Below are positions 24,039 through 30,432 of a stretch of 30,432 nt of DNA, in pieces (positions within the stretch are counted from its first letter, which is position 1; each line of letters begins with the position of its first letter). The translations under genes were made by a program, and so were the position numbers. The notes under the pieces were generated by a model. It searched no databases. It was not told where the DNA came from and saw only the letters and a program-made list of their open reading frames with translations. This DNA is from JBAWZR01 sp037142915. Its GTDB lineage: Bacteria; Patescibacteriota; Minisyncoccia; Moranbacterales; UBA1568. Where the stretch lies: positions 1-30,432 of the forward strand of contig JBAWZR010000005.1 in assembly GCA_037142915.1 (NCBI GenBank), given 5' to 3'.

Positions 24039-25688
24039 TTATTGTTTTGTTTCCGGATCCAATCGACACCAGCCAAGATTGCCGAAGTTTTTGCAGGTCG
24101 CCACGGTAAATCCAGGCAACGACACGGAAGGCGCTCCGACGAACGCACTAGTAAGCGAGAGCACTGGCATATCAGACGGCACATCTTTCTGATTAGATAT
24201 ACGATTCAACACCATTCCCTTAGCTCTGAGAACATAGTTCATCGGCTTGAAATAATTTTGGATATATTTCCCCTGCGCGAAAAAATATATGTTTTTCTGA
24301 CCAGCGAATTGCTCGCCAATGAAATCCGCCATCGGTTCGATCTCGCCCAAGACGACGTACTGTGGACCACTTCGATCCATCGCGATGAACGCTTTTGCCT
24401 CGCGCGTAATAGTATAGAGATTTCCCATCACCAACAGCAATAATATTCCCCAACCGAAATATATCGCACTGCGAGAAAAATATTCCTTCACGAACTGAAA
24501 CCATAAACCTAGAAACAGGAATGGCAGGAATATGAGTGGCGCAAAATAACGAGGACGAAGATCATCGTTGATCGGAATAAAAATCAGGAATGTCATCGTA
24601 CTGTAGAGAATCATGAGTCCGAGGAATTCCCGCTTGCGTGGATCGGATTCCCGTCGAAATGCTCGCACCAAGAGCCAACAACCGGACAAGAAAAAAACAA
24701 GGCTCACTGCAATACCAGCCAAAAATAAGTTATACCCGAGAGGAGTATAGGTATCCCGTGACAAATGTGGCCGTTCTAATACTATGGGGAAATTAAACTG
24801 ATCAGGGTTGCCAGATGAAGAGATAATTTGAGCGAATGTCTCGGAAAAATTAAGGGTATTATTGAGGACGACTTGACCGTATCCGGTTGTTTGCGCCTGC
24901 GCCCTGCCCGAAGAAGTATTGAAAAAAGCTCTCGTATTATCAAAGTTGTTATTTAATTCAGAGCGGATTTGCCCTGTATTGAGCAGTACCGCCACGAGAA
25001 GAATCAGGACGGATTGTTTCCAGAGTCGAGGGGATTTCCAGAGGAGGTAGCCCCCGACACACACAGATATCGCCGGAAATAAAATAAGGGTGACTGTGTG
25101 AAGCTGCACACCGACGCCGAGTGCCGTGCCGAGTGCCACCGCCCACCACCAACTTACCCGTTCGCGATATTCAAGAAATGCGAGGAGCGCCAAGAGGAAC
25201 AGTAGCACGAAAAAAGGAATCGGATTAGGATTCCAAGCAAATCGCGAATATCTAATGGCATAGGTCGAAACGGCAAATAATCCGGTACATATTAACGAGA
25301 GCTGCGGACTAAAGTATCGTTTCAAGAAAATATAAAACAGCGGGATTGCCAATATGCCAAATAAAAGATCGGGGTACGCCATTTTGTCGGGACCAATTCC
25401 AAAAATCTCTCCGGAGATAATCTGGAAATAATAATATATCGGCCCAGTCTTGAACCGAGTGCTCGCCGCGATCGGCCCGATGAGTGGCCAATCAGTTTTC
25501 CCGGTGATGGCATCTTCGCTGATGATGGCATCACGCGCCTGATCGGGATAAAAATACAACCATTCCCGAAATTGGTAGGTTCGCAAAAACACACCAACAA
25601 TCAAAATGAGCGCCAATAAAAATAACCGACCACGCTTCTGTTCGGTCAATCTTTTGATACCTTGAAAGAAAGTTTCCAACAACTGCAT
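24039..25688 (-). CDS. GT-C family membrane glycosyltransferase (array copy B)
   Basis: 549 aa. Motif PDQARDA (D49, D53), WPLIGPIAASTRFKTGPIYYYFQIISGEIFG, AYPDLLFGILAIPLFYIFLKRYF, YSRFAWNPNPIPFF, WWWAVALGTALGVGVQLHTVTLILFPA. About 10-11 membrane helices and a C-terminal soluble domain ending in a short Cys-containing strand (TCKNFGNLGWCRL). Residues 14-36 are identical in protein to copy A, with only synonymous DNA changes, while the rest has diverged strongly. It has its own extended -10 promoter and a weak GGGA before the ATG. First gene of the tight B-C-D-E-F-G run. Confidence 0.84.
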   Translation of the reverse strand: MQLLETFFQGIKRLTEQKRGRLFLLALILIVGVFLRTYQFREWLYFYPDQARDAIISEDAITGKTDWPLIGPIAASTRFKTGPIYYYFQIISGEIFGIGPDKMAYPDLLFGILAIPLFYIFLKRYFSPQLSLICTGLFAVSTYAIRYSRFAWNPNPIPFFVLLFLLALLAFLEYRERVSWWWAVALGTALGVGVQLHTVTLILFPAISVCVGGYLLWKSPRLWKQSVLILLVAVLLNTGQIRSELNNNFDNTRAFFNTSSGRAQAQTTGYGQVVLNNTLNFSETFAQIISSSGNPDQFNFPIVLERPHLSRDTYTPLGYNLFLAGIAVSLVFFLSGCWLLVRAFRRESDPRKREFLGLMILYSTMTFLIFIPINDDLRPRYFAPLIFLPFLFLGLWFQFVKEYFSRSAIYFGWGILLLLVMGNLYTITREAKAFIAMDRSGPQYVVLGEIEPMADFIGEQFAGQKNIYFFAQGKYIQNYFKPMNYVLRAKGMVLNRISNQKDVPSDMPVLSLTSAFVGAPSVSLPGFTVATCKNFGNLGWCRLDPETKQ

Positions 25689-25731
25689 AAAAATCCCGTC
25701 AAGAATAACCGCAAATCTCCCCTTTCATTCT

Positions 25732-25740
25732 ATTATATCA
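25732..25740 (-). promoter_or_regulatory. Extended -10 promoter of array copies B-G
   Basis: Minus-strand TGA-TATAAT (25740-25732), in the same local context (ATGATATAATA) as the promoter of copy A; no good -35. Leader about 37 nt. A 12-bp palindrome GCTTAGCTAAGC (25753-25764) lies just upstream. Nothing else was recognised in the 108-bp gap. Confidence 0.55.
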
Positions 25741-25796
25741 TATTAACAATAAGCTTAGCTAAGCATCGGAACAGAAATCAGAACCAACATCCCTGA

Positions 25797-27518
25797 TCAG
25801 TTCTGCTTTAATCGATAAATCCGCACTTCTCCAAAATTTTTATAGCTCTCGACCGAGTGATCTCCAAACGCCGTTTGGGATTCATTTTCTAAGCTTGAGC
25901 CAAGATAGAACAACGGAACATCCTTGGGCACCGTCGCATCGGCATTCATCCTCACCGGAGAAGTCGCTAGAGGGATTCTTTTCGGAATTTTTGTATTGAT
26001 ATCCATAAGTATAATTCGGACATTCCTTTCTCCAGCTACCACACTGAGCGACCCGAGAAACAATCCCTGACCGTTTTCGTCAAGCAGATAGATTTCTTTG
26101 TTTTTTCCGGAATCAGTCATAAAGTCTAGTGACGACTCGAGCTCTCCCAAAATGATACTGTCTAAATCAGTTCTGTTTTTTTCAGTGTAAACGGCAACTG
26201 TGCGGTAGAGCGAAAGTATGTTTGAAGCCACAAGAAACAGAAACAACAAAATTACCGTGGTCAGCCAGATTCTTTTAGAAAGATTCCGTCTGAGAAAATC
26301 AATAAGCAAACCGAAAAATATAAATGGCAGGAAAAAGATATGCACGAAATAACGAAACAAATTAGCATCCAGAGAGAAAAAAGCAACGAAAGTAAAGGCA
26401 GCATACACTAAAAGTATACCCAAAAAAGCTCTTCTTTTTTCATCTGATTCTTTGCGGAAAGCGTTGATCAACAATCCATACCCACACAATGAAAGGATGA
26501 GAGTTAAAAGCGTCTGGACGAGAAAGGTTGGCTGGAAAATAATCTTAATACTCTTCACAATCTCTCGAGCTTTAAGTTTATGTTGTAAATCATCTACCAC
26601 TGAGAAATCGACCGTATTTGATCCGATTGAGGAAAGTATGTAGGCATTCGCCTGAATATGAAACACGATATCATGAGTCATTTTTTCATACGCACTCTGT
26701 CTACTAGGTTGTTTCAAGGAAAGTAAAAAAACTTGAGAATTCTGAAACCCTGTTTTTTGTTCGTACAATATTTGTCCCGTATTCAAGATAAGTGCGATGA
26801 CAAATATTACTCCTAACTTTTTCCATACATTCGGGTTTTTCTTTAACAAGAAAAAACTATAAAAAAGCAAAGTTGCCGGAAAAATTACGAGCACTATTGC
26901 GTGAAGCTGAACGCCTACACCGAGAGCGATTCCCAAAGCAACTACCCAGCCCCAATGAGTTTTTTCTTTGGCGAGGATCAATTCATATAGGGAGAGCAGA
27001 AAAAGCAGAACGAAAAACGGGATCGAATTGACATTCCACGCACGGTGAGAAAACGAAAGCGCATAAAAAGAAATCGAATACAGACTGATGAGGACTAATG
27101 CAGATGGAATACTAAAATACCGCCGAAGAAAATAATAAAAAAGAGGCAAAGAAAGTATGGAAAACAACAAATCGGGATATGCCATTGCGTCCGGATAGCT
27201 CCCGAAAATCTTGGCCGAGATGATTTCGAAATAATAAAACATCGGCCCGACAAAAAAACGCTTTCTCTCCCCTGCAATATGAGCTGCGCTATGACTCATA
27301 TCGGGCCCGAGCAGTGGCCATGGCGTATGATCAACAACAACTGAACTTACAACGGTGAAGTCCTTCACTTGATCGGAACCGAAATCGAGCCAACTATGTA
27401 GGTTATATGATCGCAGAAATACACCGACAATCAGAATGAGCGCCAATAAAAATAACCGACCGCGTTTCTGTTCGGTCAGCTTCCTGATATTCTGAAAGAA
27501 ATTTTCCACTTGCCTCAT
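25797..27518 (-). CDS. GT-C family membrane glycosyltransferase (array copy A)
   Basis: 573 aa, first of five paralogues. Motif GSDQVKDF (D49, D53; the second Asp kept though RDA is lost), WPLLGPDMS, MFYYFEIISAKIFG, PDAMAYPDLLFSILSLPLFYYFLRRYF, HRAWNVNSIPFF (WNPN replaced by WNVN), GWVVALGIALGVGVQLHAIVLVIFPA. Its C-terminal soluble domain is the longest after that of copy E and ends RIYRLKQN before a TGA stop; the paralogues end at the equivalent place, so TGA is a true stop. The gene is visibly more A/T-rich than copies C-E. AGGA 8-12 nt before the ATG is one of the few good Shine-Dalgarno sequences here. 108 bp separate it from copy B. Confidence 0.84.
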   Translation of the reverse strand: MRQVENFFQNIRKLTEQKRGRLFLLALILIVGVFLRSYNLHSWLDFGSDQVKDFTVVSSVVVDHTPWPLLGPDMSHSAAHIAGERKRFFVGPMFYYFEIISAKIFGSYPDAMAYPDLLFSILSLPLFYYFLRRYFSIPSALVLISLYSISFYALSFSHRAWNVNSIPFFVLLFLLSLYELILAKEKTHWGWVVALGIALGVGVQLHAIVLVIFPATLLFYSFFLLKKNPNVWKKLGVIFVIALILNTGQILYEQKTGFQNSQVFLLSLKQPSRQSAYEKMTHDIVFHIQANAYILSSIGSNTVDFSVVDDLQHKLKAREIVKSIKIIFQPTFLVQTLLTLILSLCGYGLLINAFRKESDEKRRAFLGILLVYAAFTFVAFFSLDANLFRYFVHIFFLPFIFFGLLIDFLRRNLSKRIWLTTVILLFLFLVASNILSLYRTVAVYTEKNRTDLDSIILGELESSLDFMTDSGKNKEIYLLDENGQGLFLGSLSVVAGERNVRIILMDINTKIPKRIPLATSPVRMNADATVPKDVPLFYLGSSLENESQTAFGDHSVESYKNFGEVRIYRLKQN

Positions 27519-27549
27519 ATAAAAAATCCTCGCGATAATTTTCTCATTT

Positions 27550-27558
27550 ATTATATCA
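27550..27558 (-). promoter_or_regulatory. Extended -10 promoter of array copy A
   Basis: Minus-strand TGA-TATAAT (27558-27550), matching the copy B promoter in sequence and position. Leader about 25 nt with GAGGA before the ATG at 27518. The 143-bp divergent gap (27519-27661) also holds two small hairpins (ACTCT/AGAGT near 27573-27590, AGAGC/GCTCT near 27614-27633); no convincing promoter for the plus-strand gene was found. Confidence 0.55.
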
Positions 27559-27661
27559 TACCAAACTAATGTACTCTACCAAAAAAGAGTCGTTTATGCT
27601 ACGATTTCAATAGAGCAGGGGTTTTAGCTCTCTTATTATTTTTGTCACATACTGTTCACTT

Positions 27662-29491
27662 ATGTTCAAAAAATACTTAACGCCGGCCATTATCGGTTCC
27701 GTATTGGTACTCCACTTATTCCTCGGAATACCTCGAATAGCCTCATTCTCTGCCGTCGACGAACCGTATTGGACCTACGATCGTATCCCTCGATTTTGGA
27801 GCGCGGTGGCCGATCAACGATGGAAATCCACCGACATCAACGATAAACCCGGTATCACTGCGGCCGCACTGGGAGGTTTTGGCCTCTTCTCCTACGACCC
27901 GATGCAGTACAAAGCTCTGCGGGAAAAAACCAAAACACCGATTCAACTTGCCGAGATCAACGATATCAATTTTCATTTCCGCCTTCCCAGTTTTATTTTC
28001 GGCACCTTCGCGCTGTTGCTCTATTACTTCTTCCTGCGAAAACTCTTCGACCCGCTGACCGCCATTCTCGGATTCATTTTCATTGGTCTCTCACCGATTA
28101 TCTTTGGTATGTCACTACTCATCAATGTCGATGCCTTGCTCTGGGTACTTGTGCCGCTCTCACTCCTTTCCTATTTCATCTTCAAAAAAGACAACGATCG
28201 TCGTTACCTCTGGAGTACCGGTATCCTGCTTGGACTCTCGCTCCTCACCAAGTTCACCGCCAATATCCTCATCATATTTTTCTTCTTCCTCCCCTTCCTC
28301 GAATACATCGTCATCGCGGATAAGCCTGACCTCACCCGTTACCTCAAAAATGCGTTCAAACAGTACCTCGCGATCATCGCTATCGCGTTTCTCACGATGT
28401 TCGTCCTCTGGCCGGCCGCCTGGGTCAAGCCCAAAGTCCTCCTCAATGGTACTTTTCTCAGTAAGGCGTTCGAAACCACCTGGCCACTCTTCGTCGCCAT
28501 CGCCATCTTCATCGTGGCGGATATCTTCCTCTTCAAGAACGCGCTGACCCGCCGACTCCTCGATACACTCTCTACCTATAAGACTCGTTTCTTCCAAACC
28601 ATCACCGGACTCCTTCTCTTCGGTATCGCCTTCACGATGATCAATACCTATCTCGGTATGCGCCCGATGGATCTCCTCACCGTCCTCGCTTCGCCCAAGG
28701 GTATCGGTGCCGGTCCCGCCTGGTTCACCTATTCCCGCGCCATCTCCGCCGATCTCTATGGTCTCGTGTTCGGTCTCTCGCCACTCGTCCTCCTCGCTTT
28801 CCTCTGGGCGCTCGTCCGCAATATGCGTGAGCGCGCTACCTATTCGCAAAAATCCATCATCGTTCTCAGTCTCAGTGTTTTTATGCTCCTCTACTACTTC
28901 GGCTCAACGGTCGATCAGGTCATCGACACGGTCCGCTATCAGATCATCATTTATCCGATCGCTTCGATTATCGCAGCTATCGGCTTTGCCTCTTTCATTT
29001 CCACGACTAAAATAAAAAAATTCCTCCCAACTCCTTGGGCGGTCGCACTTATCACGCTCCTCATCCTCCCGAGCCTCCTCCTCGTGCGACCGTTCTATTT
29101 CGCCTACGCCTCATCACTCCTGCCGCAAAAATACCTCCTCAACTACAAGGATATGGGTGATGGCAGCTACGAAGCCGCCGACTATCTCAACAAACTCCCC
29201 GATCCGCAAAATCTCTCCATCTGGTCGGATAAGGGCGCGGTCTGTGCCGTCTTTCGCGGTGATTGCACCATCGGTTTCAATAGAAACGATCTCGAGGGCA
29301 AACACTTTGATTATTTCGTCATCTCGGTCGGCCGCCTCAATCGTTCTTCCAAACTTTCCGGAGGCGTGAATAATATCGTCGACTTCAAAAAAATCTACAG
29401 CTCAGAGACTCCCTCCATCTACAACCTCACCATCAACGGCCGTCCCGAGAACTTCGTGAAGATTATCGATGCCAGTGCTTTGGCTCAATAA
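27662..29491 (+). CDS. GT-C/PMT-like membrane glycosyltransferase
   Basis: 609 aa. The first outer loop carries AVDEPYW (D33-E34), the classic acidic pair of PMT/ArnT-type GT-C enzymes, which is different from the DQxxD of the minus-strand array. About 12 membrane helices follow, with an R/K-rich cytoplasmic loop (FKKDNDRRY) and ASPKGIGAGPAWFTYSRA in an outer loop. The C-terminal about 120 residues are soluble (DMGDGSYEAADYLNKLPDP...), with CAVFRGDC as a possible disulfide. By family it transfers a sugar from a polyprenyl-phosphate donor to a protein or glycan outside the membrane. Codon use is C-rich at third positions, unlike copy A next door, which creates long but false ORFs in the other frames. 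Divergent from copy A and convergent with the nucleotidase. Confidence 0.84.
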   Translation: MFKKYLTPAIIGSVLVLHLFLGIPRIASFSAVDEPYWTYDRIPRFWSAVADQRWKSTDINDKPGITAAALGGFGLFSYDPMQYKALREKTKTPIQLAEINDINFHFRLPSFIFGTFALLLYYFFLRKLFDPLTAILGFIFIGLSPIIFGMSLLINVDALLWVLVPLSLLSYFIFKKDNDRRYLWSTGILLGLSLLTKFTANILIIFFFFLPFLEYIVIADKPDLTRYLKNAFKQYLAIIAIAFLTMFVLWPAAWVKPKVLLNGTFLSKAFETTWPLFVAIAIFIVADIFLFKNALTRRLLDTLSTYKTRFFQTITGLLLFGIAFTMINTYLGMRPMDLLTVLASPKGIGAGPAWFTYSRAISADLYGLVFGLSPLVLLAFLWALVRNMRERATYSQKSIIVLSLSVFMLLYYFGSTVDQVIDTVRYQIIIYPIASIIAAIGFASFISTTKIKKFLPTPWAVALITLLILPSLLLVRPFYFAYASSLLPQKYLLNYKDMGDGSYEAADYLNKLPDPQNLSIWSDKGAVCAVFRGDCTIGFNRNDLEGKHFDYFVISVGRLNRSSKLSGGVNNIVDFKKIYSSETPSIYNLTINGRPENFVKIIDASALAQ

Positions 29492-29503
29492 AAATAAGCA
29501 AAT

Positions 29504-29539
29504 AAAAAAAGAGTTGCCTGTATAAGCACAACCCTTTTT
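29504..29539. terminator. Bidirectional terminator between convergent genes
   Basis: AAAAAGAGTTG (29506-29516) and CAACCCTTTTT (29529-29539) form an 11-bp stem with one mismatch and a 12-base loop. A runs on one side and T runs on the other give a U-tail in both directions. It can serve the plus-strand glycosyltransferase and the minus-strand nucleotidase. Confidence 0.65.
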
Positions 29540-29583
29540 GCTTGTGGTATTTTTTCCTACCCAAAAACCTCTCTTGGAGATTT

Positions 29584-30159
29584 TCATGTTAATGAATCCA
29601 TTATTTCTTGCCAAGAGAAAACGCGTTTTACATTGTGCATCATCTCATCCGACTGATTCCATGGCGCATCCAGCAAAAAAATCTGTCTGTCTGATGCCGT
29701 ATGCCCGGAAACATTCCTCAAGGAATCGTCAATAAAAATTACCGCTTGGAGTTCATCGCATACCACTGACTTTTCCCGAGAATAAGTTGTGTAATGCCCA
29801 ACGAAATGAATTCTAGAAAACATACCTGGAAAGTGTCTCCGCAACCATTGATCGGTCACTTCAGAAAATTCCTCTCCCCGTGCGGTGATGATATGTAACT
29901 CGTGGCTTTGGTACAATTGTTCTATTGCTATCTGAGCTTCCTGGATCGGTTCTATATCCAACAGATACGCATTTGCATATTCTTCAACGCGCTTTAACAC
30001 TTCCTTTTGACTCACCTCCAAGACTTCCAAAAAATCATACGAGAAGATATCCTCTCTTTGGAATGTCGTTCCGTAAACGATATTGTGATGTGCAAAAAAT
30101 GCCGGAACAAAATGTCCCAAAACATCGTCCAAATCGATAGCTGCTATTGGCTTATTCAT
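29584..30159 (-). CDS. HAD-superfamily 5'(3')-deoxyribonucleotidase-like protein
   Basis: 191 aa, soluble. Seen: HAD motif I DLDDV (D9 nucleophile, D11), motif II Thr in IITARGEE (T92), Lys for motif III near YSREKS (K130), and motif IV IFIDDS (D144, D145). The helical cap between motif I and II and the overall size fit the NT5C type of (deoxy)nucleoside 5'-monophosphatases, which trim nucleotide pools; other small-molecule phosphatases are possible. ATG 30159 is preceded by GAGGA at good spacing and by a strong promoter; 21 extra in-frame codons upstream would start before the transcript. It ends in TGA. Next to an MprF-like gene on the same strand. Confidence 0.8.
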   Translation of the reverse strand: MNKPIAAIDLDDVLGHFVPAFFAHHNIVYGTTFQREDIFSYDFLEVLEVSQKEVLKRVEEYANAYLLDIEPIQEAQIAIEQLYQSHELHIITARGEEFSEVTDQWLRRHFPGMFSRIHFVGHYTTYSREKSVVCDELQAVIFIDDSLRNVSGHTASDRQIFLLDAPWNQSDEMMHNVKRVFSWQEIMDSLT

Positions 30160-30193
30160 GATCAAATCCTCTTTTTTAAGTAACTGTAGCCAA

Positions 30194-30222
30194 ACTATAC
30201 ACAACGAAGCAAGAAAAGTCAA
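30194..30222 (-). promoter_or_regulatory. Promoter of the nucleotidase gene
   Basis: Minus-strand TTGACT (30222-30217), 17-bp spacer, TATAGT (30199-30194). Leader about 28 nt, containing the GAGGA Shine-Dalgarno sequence. It lies just after the stop of the upstream membrane protein gene. Confidence 0.7.
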
Positions 30223-30231
30223 CTGTAAAAT

Positions 30232-30432
30232 TTACACAGCCTGTTTTTTCAGTGAGCTTCGAATAAATCCCGGAACAGCGAGGAAGCTGACGAACATCTG
30301 GATGAAGCGGTTAATGAGAGCGACGGTGATGGCTGTTTCGATGCCGACACCGAGAAATCCGAAGAGTGTATAATACGCCCACTCCTTAATACCGATGCCA
30401 TTGACACTGACCGGGAGACTCGCGATAATACT
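30232..30432 (-). CDS. Lysylphosphatidylglycerol synthase (MprF/AglD)-type transmembrane protein, C-terminal end
   Basis: The last 66 residues are inside the window; the N-terminal part lies beyond 30432. Seen: ASLPVSVNGIGIKEWAYYTLF, the conserved PxSxxGxGxRE-type motif of the LPG_synthase_TM family (with K for R), a hydrophobic segment (FLGVGIETAITVALINRF), a second one, and a basic tail (RSSLKKQAV). The family includes flippase-like domains of MprF and archaeal or bacterial proteins found with glycosyltransferases. Whether a synthase domain exists cannot be seen. Stop is TAA, 10 bp before the nucleotidase -35. Confidence 0.8.
   Translation of the reverse strand, partial: SIIASLPVSVNGIGIKEWAYYTLFGFLGVGIETAITVALINRFIQMFVSFLAVPGFIRSSLKKQAV

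Noticed and set aside
25753..25764. 12-bp perfect palindrome as an operator
   Set aside because: A palindrome of this length is expected several times by chance in 30 kb, and no second copy was seen at the related promoter of array copy A.
28160..28849. 229-codon open frame on the minus strand, very acidic
   Set aside because: Lies wholly opposite the GT-C gene at 27662-29491. Its Glu/Asp/Gly-rich translation is the mirror of that gene's C-rich third positions; no start signal or family match.
1..30432. CRISPR array, tRNA or rRNA genes, insertion-sequence transposase
   Set aside because: No regularly spaced repeats, no cloverleaf with a CCA-type end, no rRNA segments and no transposase or integrase motif were seen in any frame.

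Overview
The window looks like part of a compact, streamlined bacterial chromosome, most probably from the Candidate Phyla Radiation (Patescibacteria). This is an inference from gene content and style: short intergenic gaps, several leaderless-looking starts, a coiled-coil M23 peptidase, a small coiled-coil protein of a type I associate with CPR genomes, and a long run of polytopic GT-C membrane proteins. No rRNA, tRNA or CRISPR was seen. TGA ends at least two genes, at positions fixed by paralogy or family length, so the TGA=Gly code of Gracilibacteria/Absconditabacteria does not apply.

Layout. 1-3.4 kb (plus strand): the end of a WecG/TagA-type glycosyltransferase, gltX and an M23 peptidase. 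At 3453-3480, between convergent genes, is a perfect 11-6-11 inverted repeat with the architecture and core sequence of a dif/Xer recombination site. 3.5-7.5 kb: a coiled-coil protein, a two-HKD phospholipase D/cardiolipin synthase-like enzyme, a small membrane protein, a BaiN/HI0933-type flavoprotein and a DedA protein. 7.6-11.3 kb (minus): rplJ-rplL with an L10-type leader, rpsP, and the PBP2 gene mrdA, which diverges from dnaE.

11.4-16.1 kb: dnaE carries two palindromic repeat elements in frame and has a PHP domain lacking several canonical metal ligands. Directly behind it is a Fic cassette (a 64-aa basic protein and a Fic enzyme) bounded by a second, about 81% identical, copy of the last 83 bp of dnaE. 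This is what integration into the 3' end of a gene would leave.

16.1-27.5 kb (minus): a cell-surface glycan/glycoconjugate locus with five tandem paralogous GT-C glycosyltransferases (invariant DQxxD motif in the first outer loop), a larger YfhO/GT-C-like membrane protein and a membrane-anchored protein of unknown function. 27.7-29.5 kb (plus): a divergent GT-C/PMT-like glycosyltransferase. 29.6-30.4 kb (minus): a HAD-type 5'-nucleotidase and the 3' end of an LPG-synthase/MprF-type transmembrane protein.

The surface genes (GT-C array, TagA-like transferase, PBP2, M23, PLD, DedA, MprF-like) point to a heavily decorated envelope. The rest is core replication and translation machinery. Three kinds of short palindromic repeat are scattered in the window, two of them inside protein-coding sequence.
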